DNA of 35,590 bases from Candidatus Daviesbacteria bacterium (GTDB lineage: Bacteria > Patescibacteriota > Microgenomatia > Daviesbacterales > UBA10151), in NCBI GenBank assembly GCA_021731695.1, contig JAKFWZ010000014.1:1-35590 (forward strand), read 5' to 3'. This document shows, one piece after another, positions 1 to 9,064 of this stretch. A program made the position numbers and the translations under genes. Below the pieces are notes generated by a model. That model ran no database searches. It had not been told where the DNA came from and was given only the letters and a program-made list of their open reading frames with translations. Each line of letters starts with the position of its first letter. Positions within the stretch are counted from its first letter, which is position 1.

Positions 1-10
1 GAAAAATTCT

Positions 11-1627
11 ATGAAAAACATTCAAGTCCGTGAGCGCAAAAAAATTCCTGCCACTATGATTTCCCAGCACCCTGATCATGCCAGTACTCCGTATTGGAAG
101 TTACAAGATACAAGAAACAAGATACAAGAAAATAAAAAAAATACGTCATTGCGAGGTGCTTCCTCCGAAGCAATCTCAGTGAATCCGGCTTTCGTCTCCA
201 CTGCAGAAGAAGCGCATGAGCTGTACCTGTCTTTTTCAGACCTCGGGGCAACTGAATATAAGTGGGATTGGGAGGGAAAATTAGTTGATGAATCTGTGAT
301 GGAGCGGCTTTTATCTGAGCATTACGACTATTTTAAAAAAAATCCGCTCGGCGTTGAAAAATATTTAACTTTTCGTTTGCCTAATCCGCGGGTTGAAACT
401 GAATTTAGAATCGGCAGATCATTTATGAATTTAATTTCCTCATCAGCTATGGCAAGAGCATTTAAATTACCTGACACTCCTTTATTTGAAGTGATTTTGC
501 CGATGACTGCAAATGCTGAAGAGATGCTTGAGATTCACGAAGCGTTTTACGAGCTTGCTTCTTTAAAGCATAAATTATTCGCAATGAGTGAAAATCCCTT
601 AAAGAATATAAAAGTTATCCCGCTTTTCGAAGAGATAAATATCATTGCAGATTCTGATCAGATTTTAAAAACATATATTAAGGGCTTTATAAAGCGGTTT
701 AAAAGAAAACCGCAATATATCCGCCCGTATATCGCGCGTTCTGATCCGGCTTTGAACGCAGGTTTGGTGCCGACAGTTTTAGCTGTAAAAATTGCCCTAT
801 CAAAATATGCGGCACTGGAAGCTGAGTCAGGAATATCAATGTATCCGATTATCGGTGTAGCTGCATTGCCATTTCGCGGCGGTTTAACTCCTGAAAACGT
901 GCCCGATTTTGTAAAGGAATATTCAGGTGTCCGCACGGCATTAATCCAATCAGCCTTCCGCTACGATTACCCTAAAGATAAGGTTATTAAAGCAATTAAG
1001 GAGATTGAGGAAAGTTTACCTAAGGCAAAAGCTGTCAGGATTTCTGACAGTGATGAGAAAGAGCTGCGAAAGATAATGGACATTTTTGAAAAAGAATATA
1101 AGCAGACTATCGAAGGAATTGCATCAATTATTAATGATGTTGCTTCTCATTTACCAAAAAGAAGAGAAAGAGTGCAGCATACGGGACTTTTTGGATATAG
1201 TAGAGGAGTCGGAAAAGTAAAATTGCCGAGGGCAATTGGTTTTACGGCAGCATTGTATTCGATTGGTGTGCCGCCGGAATTAGTCGGAACCGGCCGCGGT
1301 CTGTCTTATCTCCTAACTCATAACCCATCACTCATAACAATTTTAGAAAAATATTACATTAATTTAAGAAAAGATTTGGAGAATGCGGGGAAGTATCTGA
1401 ACAAACAAAACTTGAAAATACTAGCAAAGAAAATTCCGGCATTCAAATTGATTGAAGAAGATGTTTTGGAAATTGAAAAATACCTTGGATTTGAACTAGG
1501 TCCTATAACGAGCAAAGAAAAACTACATAACGACCTGAGTACAAAAATATATGCAAAATTAGTTAAAGGGAAAGCTCTGACTGATCTAATCGAAGAGACT
1601 GCAATACTCAGAAAAAGCCTGGGATGA
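11..1627 (+). CDS. ppcA: Phosphoenolpyruvate carboxylase, archaeal type (PEPcase_2 / PpcA-like)
   Basis: 538-aa ORF with MISQHPDHASTPYW, RPYIARSDPALNAGLVPTV, GVAALPFRGGLTPENV and RRERVQHTGLFGYSRGVGKVKLPRAI, motifs of the short archaeal-type PEPC family. Confidence 0.88.
   Translation: MKNIQVRERKKIPATMISQHPDHASTPYWKLQDTRNKIQENKKNTSLRGASSEAISVNPAFVSTAEEAHELYLSFSDLGATEYKWDWEGKLVDESVMERLLSEHYDYFKKNPLGVEKYLTFRLPNPRVETEFRIGRSFMNLISSSAMARAFKLPDTPLFEVILPMTANAEEMLEIHEAFYELASLKHKLFAMSENPLKNIKVIPLFEEINIIADSDQILKTYIKGFIKRFKRKPQYIRPYIARSDPALNAGLVPTVLAVKIALSKYAALEAESGISMYPIIGVAALPFRGGLTPENVPDFVKEYSGVRTALIQSAFRYDYPKDKVIKAIKEIEESLPKAKAVRISDSDEKELRKIMDIFEKEYKQTIEGIASIINDVASHLPKRRERVQHTGLFGYSRGVGKVKLPRAIGFTAALYSIGVPPELVGTGRGLSYLLTHNPSLITILEKYYINLRKDLENAGKYLNKQNLKILAKKIPAFKLIEEDVLEIEKYLGFELGPITSKEKLHNDLSTKIYAKLVKGKALTDLIEETAILRKSLG
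145..177 (+). repeat. REP-like palindromic element inserted in frame in PEPC
   Basis: gtcattgcgaggtgcttcctccgaagcaatctc; imperfect palindrome ATTGCGA.../...GAAGCAATCTC inside a non-conserved N-terminal insert. Confidence 0.65.
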
Positions 1628-1738
1628 TTAATAGTTTAGAGTTAAAGGGTGACGAAGCTCGTATGGTTTAGAGTTATACGTTTGTCGTAAGACGCTTTAA
1701 GAAACTAGCATCGAAACCGTATAACCATTTACTAATTT

Positions 1739-2410
1739 TCAAACCGGGGGAGGATGTCTTTCCAATTTCTCAATCCTTTTATCCTGACTTGAAAGAATTT
1801 TGATTTGTTCCTTTGAGGCCAGATCAAATTTGCGTTCCAGACTTGCCAGACGATTTCTGACTTCCTGGTTCATGCGTACGATATTTGACCAGGTGAAGTC
1901 CTTACTGCTTTTATCCTTTTCCAACTGATCAAGCCTGTTTTCCTGAATCTCAAACCTACTCCTTAAATCATTCAAATCACTTTTCATTTCTGTTATCCCA
2001 CTATTCATCACAAACGCTTGGTCTTCCATTTTTTGGATTTTGCCCAAAATGTCTTTTAGCTCGCTGTTAATTTCAAAAAACTCATTTTTTGTGCTTTGAG
2101 CAAGCGTTTTTAGGTTAGTTTCCAGGTTACTAATTTGAAGAGCAATCTGATTAAAATTATTAGTTGCATTTATTGCCAGTTTATCAATGTTTTCATCTAC
2201 AGCATCAAATCTCCTGTCTACTGAACCAAACTTTTCATCTACAGAGTCAAATCTCTGATCAATCGAAGTAAACCTCTGATCAAACTTCTTTTCCTGCTCT
2301 TCAAATCTTTGATCAATGGTCTTAAATTTTTCATCAAACTTCTTTTCCTGTTCGTTGAATCTTGCATCAAGGATTTCTATTAGTTCTTTTTTAAATTGGT
2401 TATCCATGGA
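1739..2410 (-). CDS. Coiled-coil protein with heptad-like tandem repeats
   Basis: ORF with repeated (D/E)QRF-xx-(I/V)D/E units; likely start is MDNQFKK at 2410, with TATGAT 6 nt upstream. Confidence 0.7.
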   Translation of the reverse strand, partial: SMDNQFKKELIEILDARFNEQEKKFDEKFKTIDQRFEEQEKKFDQRFTSIDQRFDSVDEKFGSVDRRFDAVDENIDKLAINATNNFNQIALQISNLETNLKTLAQSTKNEFFEINSELKDILGKIQKMEDQAFVMNSGITEMKSDLNDLRSRFEIQENRLDQLEKDKSSKDFTWSNIVRMNQEVRNRLASLERKFDLASKEQIKILSSQDKRIEKLERHPPPV

Positions 2411-2609
2411 ACCATCATAAACTACCAAATAAAACCCATCAATTGATCTTAAATATTACTAAAACAGTCATTTTCTAAGTAACTAAGGTGGCTGAAGTTA
2501 CTGAGGTAACTAAGGTCTGCATTTTTCTGCGTTAGTCACATTCTTTGCTTTCGTTGCATTAGTTTCTCTCTGAAGTTGCTTCACTGAGCTTAATCTTTTA
2601 GAATAAATT

Positions 2610-3464
2610 ATGGCTGAAGACAAACCAGGAATTCAGGAATCATCTCGTTCACCCCAAATACAGGAATTAAAAAGACATGTGCGTTCTCATACCTCTGCTC
2701 AGGATCCCGAGCTGGAGCGCTTGAGCCGTAGAAAGTTTTTGGGACGGGTTGGAACCGTGATAGGAGTAGGTGGATTTGCAGCCACTGCCTGGTGGCAAAG
2801 ATTGTGGCCATTTAAAAATAGCACTCCTGAGCAAGGCTTGGAAAAAGCAGAAAATCCTGAATTATTAATAAAGAAAGAACAAATTCAAAAGCTTGGTTTG
2901 GTGATACAAAACTATATTAACCCGGATTTTCAAGGCAACTTCATAGCCGGAAGATTTAATAACAACAAGGTTAATGAGCTGTGCAATCTTATGCGAGTTT
3001 TGCCCGAGGAATATAATACCGCCAACTCGCTTCCTTCTGAACAGGCAGTTATTGATTTGGGAGATTTAAGCGATGATGTCCCTCGTTTAGGCCGTTTATT
3101 TGCGTCACTTCAAACTACCCCTGAGGGAAAATTAGCAAAAGTTACGCTAGCCGGAAATCTTAACGATAGAAATATTCCGGATGATCAGCTTAGTAAAGTT
3201 GCAAAAATCTACTTTAATACTTCAAGCTTTAAGGATGTGCAGCAGTCAAACGAGCTTTTTACAAGCGAGTCAAGAGATGCAGGAATTGATGCAAATAATA
3301 TGCCGATACTGCCTGAACTTCAAATAGAAGAATCCAGGCGCACTCATAATGGTCTTGAAAGAGGCGCTTTACTGGCGCTAAATCCTGAAGGAGGATTTTA
3401 TCTTGAGGTAAATGTTATGAGTGATGATGAGATGAAAAGTAATGCTGTAAGTGCAAAAGGGTAA
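2610..3464 (+). CDS. Hypothetical protein with Tat-like signal/anchor
   Basis: 284-aa ORF; LSRRKFLGRVGTVIGVGGFAATAWW resembles a twin-arginine signal; TAGAAT -10 5 nt before ATG. Confidence 0.7.
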   Translation: MAEDKPGIQESSRSPQIQELKRHVRSHTSAQDPELERLSRRKFLGRVGTVIGVGGFAATAWWQRLWPFKNSTPEQGLEKAENPELLIKKEQIQKLGLVIQNYINPDFQGNFIAGRFNNNKVNELCNLMRVLPEEYNTANSLPSEQAVIDLGDLSDDVPRLGRLFASLQTTPEGKLAKVTLAGNLNDRNIPDDQLSKVAKIYFNTSSFKDVQQSNELFTSESRDAGIDANNMPILPELQIEESRRTHNGLERGALLALNPEGGFYLEVNVMSDDEMKSNAVSAKG

Positions 3465-3492
3465 CGATATTTCAGAGTTCTTGATAAAGAAT

Positions 3493-3559
3493 GTCATCCC
3501 GAGCGAAGTCGAGGGATCTGTAGGTTCAAACTAATGGATTCCTCATTCTTCGGAATGAC
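3493..3559. repeat. Paired inverted REP/BIME-like intergenic element
   Basis: GTCATCCCGAGCGAAGTCGAGGGATCT ... GGATTCCTCATTCTTCGGAATGAC: two convergent GTCAT...GGAT units. Confidence 0.7.
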
Positions 3560-3643
3560 AAAACAGCTAATTGTCAAAGAGTCTGAAATGTTACAAAGGG
3601 TAGATGCCTTGCTCTTTATTTCCAAAAGTCTTTACAATGAGGT

Positions 3644-6151
3644 ATGGCATTAGAAGGACCACCCCCTGAGGTAGCACTAGCTGCTCAGGAAACATCTGAG
3701 AGAGTTAATCGTTCAAGAGAACTTAAAGCGCATGAATTCCGCTTTGGAAAAAGAGTAAACTCTCCACCTCAGGTGGCAGTTCTTCAGGTCATAAGAGCAG
3801 ATGAAGGTATTTGGGAAAGAGTTGACCCAACACCTGAACAGCAGCGAAAGCTGGAAGAGGCAACAGCCCTACCCGGAGAAACGCAAAGAATTTCTTCAGC
3901 ACTTTTTTCTAAAATATACCGCGATGACGAAGCGGCAGTTTTACTTGATGTTGCGAATTTTGAATCAACTCAACTTGAGAGTAATTTTATTAAGGATCAG
4001 ATTAGAAGAGGGAACAATTATGCACCAGTAGTTTTGGATGGAGCCGGTGTGTATGGAACAGTAGCTCAGGCAGCATGGCTTAAAGCAAGTCCTGAGAATC
4101 CTTTACTGGGGTTTGAGGCAAGTAACAGGAGAGGTGGAATCTGGACAACTTCAGGAGATGTTACGTTAGATAAATCTTGGTGGAGAATGAATAGTAGAAA
4201 CAGGCCGGAAAGACGCAAGTTAAGGACAAAAGGACAACCGGTTTTTATCGCTCCTGGAACCGATGATAATTTAAATTCTTTAGGAGCTGAAATTCAGAAT
4301 CTTCAGGTGCCGGACATCTCATCAGGTCAATATCCCGCAAATAATGAATTGGGCAGAGTATTAGAACATGACAGTATTATTTCAGGAAATTTAGCTGTAA
4401 ATTCTGAACTTGTTAAAGTCAGGTTGAATAAAGATTCGAATCAGCCGGGAAAATTTCAGCAGGAGTATCAGGATAGGTTAACTGGCGAAAGATTTTTCGT
4501 CTACTCCGATATTAGTCTTCAGGCTTCAGGGTTAGGAAAAGAAGCTTTGGGCTTCAGTCCTTTATTTTCATCGACAAGGGAGGCTTTGGGTGAAGTTGCG
4601 AAGGATTTGGCTGCAGGATTAACCACCCCAAGAGTTCTCACATTTTTTCAGTTAGTTGAAGCTACAACAAGTAATAGAAGAGGAGCAGAAGACGATTTTA
4701 AGAAGTTTGGTCTTATCGGTAAAGGAGATACAAGTCGAGTTATCAGGGAATATTTTTCAGGTATTGGTGGAATTGATCCCGGTCAGGCAACTCAGACTGG
4801 ATTTTTTGATGAGATTTTAGTTCTTGGTTTGGAAAAAAAGACTGCGGAAGAATTAGCCCGAACCGAAAGACCAAGATATTTGTTGAATTTGCTTGATGTT
4901 GAAAGAGACAGAGGTGGATTTTTCAGAGTAAAGCCGGTTGAAGGAAGGGTAGTCGGAATAGGAATTCCTAAAGAGGGGAAAGAAGTTATTGTTTATGTTG
5001 AGAAGATAATACAAACATCAGAAGGTCCTGTTAAGCAAATTGAGCGAGTCTTTGTACCAAGGCTTGTTTCAGCTGCGGGGTTTGAAGATGAAACTGACAG
5101 GACTTATTCAGGTTTAACAGCAGAAACTATAAATGATCAAGCGGGGATTTTTAAGCGTTTAGATGAAACTGCAGCAAAATCAGGAAGCACGATATATTTT
5201 AAACCTGATGGTGAAGTTTCAACCAGGTTAGGTATCACCAGAATGGATATTAATATGGTTTCCCTTAGGGAAAACATGGTCGAGATTGTGGCAATAGATA
5301 AAAAAGGCATTGCTCAAACAAAAATAATTGACAGGAATAATCCCTCAGAAGAAGATTCGTTACTTTTATCCGCTTCTCAAATATCAAAGTTAGAAATTGC
5401 GGGAGAACCTCCGGAGTTTAAACCGGTTATTGATCCTGAATATGATGATGAAATCCCAATTGCAGAAAAAGCAGAAGGATTTGATTTGTATAAAATTGGA
5501 GCATGTACAAATTATCCTTTAACCCAAAAAGAAAAAGATCAAACATCAGCTTATGAAGCAGTTCCTGCAAATACAAAATCCATTTTTAGATTTGAAGAAC
5601 CGGTGAAGTTTTTTGTTGGAAAGTTGGCAGAAAGTGTTAAGGCAGTTCAGGGTACGTTAAATTTAGCTGAAATGAGACCTGATATTGTTCAGCTAAATAG
5701 TGAAGGAGAGCGTAGATCAATAATTTCCGTGCCTGTTGATCCGAAAGCTATTGTTCAGGAATTCTCACCAAAACTTAAAATCCCAAATCTTTTAAGATAT
5801 TTAGCTGCCTCAAAACTAACTGCAGTCTTTCCTGAGGGTTTTAATAAATTATCATTTGGTGTTAAGAAAGTTGAAAGACGAGGAGAAAAAGGACAGTTTG
5901 ATTTTCAGATTCAATTTGATCAACAGATTCCGGAACAATGGCAGATTGTAGATAAATTCTTAGAAGATCCTCTGGTTCAAAGAGTTTTGGTTAGATTAAC
6001 CCGGCAGAGTACATCAGCAGCTGAAGTAAATATAGGCATTAAACAGGGGAAAGTTGATATTAGAAAAGTAACTGGAGTTTCTGTAAGTAACACTGATTTA
6101 AGTGAATTTAAGGAAAAATATCCGGAGCTTATTGAATCAAAAAACCATTAG
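3644..6151 (+). CDS. Large hypothetical protein with possible FAD/NAD(P)-binding (FMO-like) core
   Basis: 835-aa ORF; APVVLDGAGVYGTVAQAAWL...PLLGFEASNRRGGIW resembles GxGxxG plus E...GGxW; later FVPRLVSAAGFEDETDRTYSG. Confidence 0.6.
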   Translation: MALEGPPPEVALAAQETSERVNRSRELKAHEFRFGKRVNSPPQVAVLQVIRADEGIWERVDPTPEQQRKLEEATALPGETQRISSALFSKIYRDDEAAVLLDVANFESTQLESNFIKDQIRRGNNYAPVVLDGAGVYGTVAQAAWLKASPENPLLGFEASNRRGGIWTTSGDVTLDKSWWRMNSRNRPERRKLRTKGQPVFIAPGTDDNLNSLGAEIQNLQVPDISSGQYPANNELGRVLEHDSIISGNLAVNSELVKVRLNKDSNQPGKFQQEYQDRLTGERFFVYSDISLQASGLGKEALGFSPLFSSTREALGEVAKDLAAGLTTPRVLTFFQLVEATTSNRRGAEDDFKKFGLIGKGDTSRVIREYFSGIGGIDPGQATQTGFFDEILVLGLEKKTAEELARTERPRYLLNLLDVERDRGGFFRVKPVEGRVVGIGIPKEGKEVIVYVEKIIQTSEGPVKQIERVFVPRLVSAAGFEDETDRTYSGLTAETINDQAGIFKRLDETAAKSGSTIYFKPDGEVSTRLGITRMDINMVSLRENMVEIVAIDKKGIAQTKIIDRNNPSEEDSLLLSASQISKLEIAGEPPEFKPVIDPEYDDEIPIAEKAEGFDLYKIGACTNYPLTQKEKDQTSAYEAVPANTKSIFRFEEPVKFFVGKLAESVKAVQGTLNLAEMRPDIVQLNSEGERRSIISVPVDPKAIVQEFSPKLKIPNLLRYLAASKLTAVFPEGFNKLSFGVKKVERRGEKGQFDFQIQFDQQIPEQWQIVDKFLEDPLVQRVLVRLTRQSTSAAEVNIGIKQGKVDIRKVTGVSVSNTDLSEFKEKYPELIESKNH

Positions 6152-7010
6152 TGGGCTGTAATCTTCGTGTGGAGTAAGGCACAAAGCCAGCTTGGGTTTC
6201 AGCTATTTTTACAAAAGTATCAGGGGTAGCTCTTATCTCGATAGATTTATTGGTTCTATTCATGTATTCCAATTTAACAAATACTCCCTCTAAACCTGGA
6301 ACTTGCGGTTTAAGACCAGATATAACTGCACCACCATTAAGACGTTGACAATAGGGACGCCCAGAGTCAACAGTATTACCAGAACGTATTATCGGTGAAG
6401 TAAATTCAGTGAGGTCTTGGGTGGAGTCAGGCACTATCTTAAGAGCTTTTAATACAGCTAAAGATTCATTCGCAAGGCTACCCTGAGTACCTGTATTTAA
6501 GGATGCTAATAAATTACCATTCAATGATCCGCCTTGGATGACAACTGTCTCTGCATAATCTCCTATAGAGAGCTCCGGTCTGCCAGCCGCAAGATCTTCG
6601 CGTCTCAATTCTTGAATTGTTCTTTGATCATTGAAAATCTTACTATCTATACTTCCTAAAAGGAAGTTGAAATTATTTCGCATACCTTCATCTGTCGTTT
6701 GTTGAGCGGCATTTATAAAGAGGTTTTGCAAAATCGTAGCGGGGTTTTCTTTAAAAGCTGCTTCCAGTTCTTTAGATTTATCATTCTTTGCTATCTCTGC
6801 AGCTTTCAGAACTCCAGTTAACTCTTCAGGGGATAATCCGCCTCTTTGCGCAGCTAGATTATATAAATCAAAATAGGGTCTGGCAGCAGTAGCTAATGCT
6901 TTATCAAAACTGGTTTGTTCACCCTCAGGCTTTACTTCTCCTGGAAAAGCATCCCGCTCTCTTCCTAGGTATGGATCAAATATTTTATCTCCGTTTGGTT
7001 CTATGGCCAT
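6129..7010 (-). CDS. Hypothetical protein
   Basis: 293-aa ORF; convergent with a 23-bp 3' overlap with the preceding gene; TAATAT -10 upstream of ATG. Confidence 0.65.
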   Translation of the reverse strand: MAIEPNGDKIFDPYLGRERDAFPGEVKPEGEQTSFDKALATAARPYFDLYNLAAQRGGLSPEELTGVLKAAEIAKNDKSKELEAAFKENPATILQNLFINAAQQTTDEGMRNNFNFLLGSIDSKIFNDQRTIQELRREDLAAGRPELSIGDYAETVVIQGGSLNGNLLASLNTGTQGSLANESLAVLKALKIVPDSTQDLTEFTSPIIRSGNTVDSGRPYCQRLNGGAVISGLKPQVPGLEGVFVKLEYMNRTNKSIEIRATPDTFVKIAETQAGFVPYSTRRLQPTNGFLIQ

Positions 7011-7030
7011 AAATTTATATTATCATAAGC

Positions 7031-7978
7031 TTAAAACCCAGGCACCCACATCCAATACCCGTCTGTAGTCTTATCTGAAGGATTTCCTGAAGGCGAGCCC
7101 TGATTTTGAGTTCCGGGTAAAATATCTTTTGTTAGGGATCCCGAGGCAGATGCTGAAGCTGTGGCTATAGGTGAGGTTGAATACCAGGGGCCCGAGGCAC
7201 CAATTTTGCCTATATTGGCAAGTACCATATTCAAATCCCACGAATTAACAATATTATCCAGATTAAAATCATATAAAGGATTCCAATTTGAAGAAGCCGG
7301 ACTGGTGCCGATTGCGCCTTTGACTAAATTATAATCGAGTGAATCAATGACATTATCCTCGTTAACATCTCCGGTATACATAATCTGCGCACCTATATTA
7401 GTAGGAGTGGCTTTAACAACGAAAGCTGAAGCAGTAGCTATCTGCGCGCTGCCTTTTATGTACGCAGTATAGGTAGCTCCTGAATCTAATCCCTGAAGTG
7501 AAATTCCGTCGAATGCACCTGAAGCCGGAATATTAATCATAAAAGATAAAAGATAAGTAGGTTTATTTGTTGGTTGGCCTGCCGCAATTCCCAAAAATGC
7601 CTGAGTTGACATATTGTCCAAAGGTCTCGCCTGAAGTAAAACACTTAAACCTAAAGTCGGTCCTAAAACAAGCTGTGCATCAGTTAGAGCCGAACCTTCG
7701 GCATCATCTGTTGCCCCGGTAGAAGCACCGGCTGTTTTACTTGAAGAGCCTGCTGGAGTGCCGCTGTCTGCGTTAAGACGATCCAAGGCTTCTTGTAATC
7801 GGGAGGATGATGAGGCTTCTGATTTTTGTGACGTAACAGGGCGGGTGTATTCTTGAGCCTGAGACTCTGTCTTTGCTCTTAAAGACAGAACATAAGTTCC
7901 TGTTGGAATCAGGATGACCAGCAAAATTAAAGATACAACAATGATCCTGTCACGCTTTGACAGGTTAATCTTTGGCAT
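7031..7978 (-). CDS. Membrane-anchored dockerin type I protein
   Basis: N-terminal TM segment; GDVNEDNVIDSLDYNLVKGAIG...YDFNLDNIVNSWDLNMVLANIG is a two-repeat dockerin. Confidence 0.8.
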   Translation of the reverse strand: MPKINLSKRDRIIVVSLILLVILIPTGTYVLSLRAKTESQAQEYTRPVTSQKSEASSSSRLQEALDRLNADSGTPAGSSSKTAGASTGATDDAEGSALTDAQLVLGPTLGLSVLLQARPLDNMSTQAFLGIAAGQPTNKPTYLLSFMINIPASGAFDGISLQGLDSGATYTAYIKGSAQIATASAFVVKATPTNIGAQIMYTGDVNEDNVIDSLDYNLVKGAIGTSPASSNWNPLYDFNLDNIVNSWDLNMVLANIGKIGASGPWYSTSPIATASASASGSLTKDILPGTQNQGSPSGNPSDKTTDGYWMWVPGF

Positions 7979-7984
7979 TAACTC

Positions 7985-8018
7985 TAATAGTAAAGAGTAA
8001 AGAGTAAGGAGTAAAGAG
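7985..8018. repeat. Short tandem repeat (agtaaagagtaaagagtaaggagtaaagag)
   Basis: Repeated GTAAAGAGT units upstream of hicB. Confidence 0.6.
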
Positions 8019-8063
8019 GAAAAGATTGAGCAATCGGTCGGATTAGTTAATTAATTAAAGTGT

Positions 8064-8069
8064 TATAAT
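8064..8069 (+). promoter_or_regulatory. -10 box (TATAAT) 6 nt upstream of hicB ATG
   Basis: TATAATctgagtATG; the expected +1 coincides with the A of ATG. Confidence 0.6.
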
Positions 8070-8075
8070 CTGAGT

Positions 8076-8312
8076 ATGAAACAACAAAAGATGGACTATC
8101 TGATTAAACTTACCTATGATAAATCCTACAAAGGATATGTGGCTGATGTGGTGAATTTATACGGCTGCATGTCTCAGGGGAAAACGAAGAAAGAGGCTTT
8201 GGATAATGCAGAAAAAGCAATTAAAGCATTTAATGAAGTGTTAATTAAAAATAATAAAATCGGTTCTCTGGTGCAAAAGACTGTGGATACTCCGTTCACT
8301 GCGAATGCCTAA
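8076..8312 (+). CDS. hicB: HicB-family antitoxin
   Basis: YKGYVADVVNLYGCMSQGKTKKEALDNAEKAIKAFNEVL is typical of HicB. Confidence 0.8.
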   Translation: MKQQKMDYLIKLTYDKSYKGYVADVVNLYGCMSQGKTKKEALDNAEKAIKAFNEVLIKNNKIGSLVQKTVDTPFTANA

Positions 8313-8526
8313 ATTAACAAATATTTCAGGCACCAAAGCTGTTAAAGCATTTCTTAAATTTGGATACAAACATATTCACACCTCCGGAGATCATGCAATA
8401 TTACAAAAACTCGGTTCTCCAACCCTATCGATCCCTCTCCATAAGGAAGTTGCCCAGTTTCTACTCAAAGCTCAAATCAAAAGAGCAGATCTTACTATCC
8501 AAGACTTCATAAAAGCATTAAAGTAA
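8305..8526 (+). CDS. hicA: HicA-family mRNA interferase toxin
   Basis: AVKAFLKFGYKHIHTSGDHAILQK...IPLHKEVAQFLLKAQIKRADLT with the HicA catalytic His context (SGDH); 8-nt overlap with hicB. Confidence 0.82.
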   Translation: MPKLTNISGTKAVKAFLKFGYKHIHTSGDHAILQKLGSPTLSIPLHKEVAQFLLKAQIKRADLTIQDFIKALK

Positions 8527-8625
8527 GTTTAAGGAACGTAATTTTGTAGAACATTCAACCTTTTATTTGAGAGTCTTATCCGGTTTTTAGCTATGAAATT
8601 TGAAAAAATAAACAGATATTTCTAT

Positions 8626-8817
8626 TCAAAGGTTTGATATAGTTATTTTATGGATATTTTTGGTGACTCCCTCCATTCTTTTGGTTTTTAATGAGGGGTG
8701 TCTGAAGTTGTTTTCGAGTAATGTTAATTGTTTTGTAAACTTAATTTGGATTTTCTGCGGTAGTTTTTTGTATTGTTTTCTAAATTTCGGTGTTAACTCA
8801 ATTATGAGTTTAGCCAC
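8626..8817 (-). pseudogene. RelE/ParE-like toxin, apparently truncated
   Basis: LTPKFRKQYKKLPQKIQIKFTKQLTLLENNFRHPSLKTKRMEG is RelE-like, but the frame ends after NIHKITISNL, where the family normally continues with the core strands. Confidence 0.6.
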
Positions 8818-9035
8818 TCAGCAGCCTCCTTAGCAGATTTAAATTTCATTACATTCCCGGCTTTAATATCTTTTTCAGCTTTTTTATCTGACCATTCCCA
8901 CCATTCGTCGGATCCGTAAGCGGGTTCCTTGCTGTCAACTTTTTCAGCAAGCTTGGCCACCTCTTGTTTTATTTCAGTAAGAGTTTTAAGTATTTGATTT
9001 AATTTTGATTCCTCAATCGTTACTGTCTGTGCCAT
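8802..9035 (-). CDS. Antitoxin-like partner of the RelE-type toxin
   Basis: 77-aa ORF overlapping the toxin start; coiled-coil N-terminus and AKEAAEWLNS C-terminus; TATATT 6 nt before ATG. Confidence 0.6.
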   Translation of the reverse strand: MAQTVTIEESKLNQILKTLTEIKQEVAKLAEKVDSKEPAYGSDEWWEWSDKKAEKDIKAGNVMKFKSAKEAAEWLNS

Positions 9036-9064
9036 AGTTACAATATATTAGCATAAAATATATA

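Noticed and set aside
1628-1738. Possible small RNA downstream of PEPC (repeated gtttagagtta)
   Set aside because: Only short direct repeats and a weak inverted match; insufficient to support an RNA gene.
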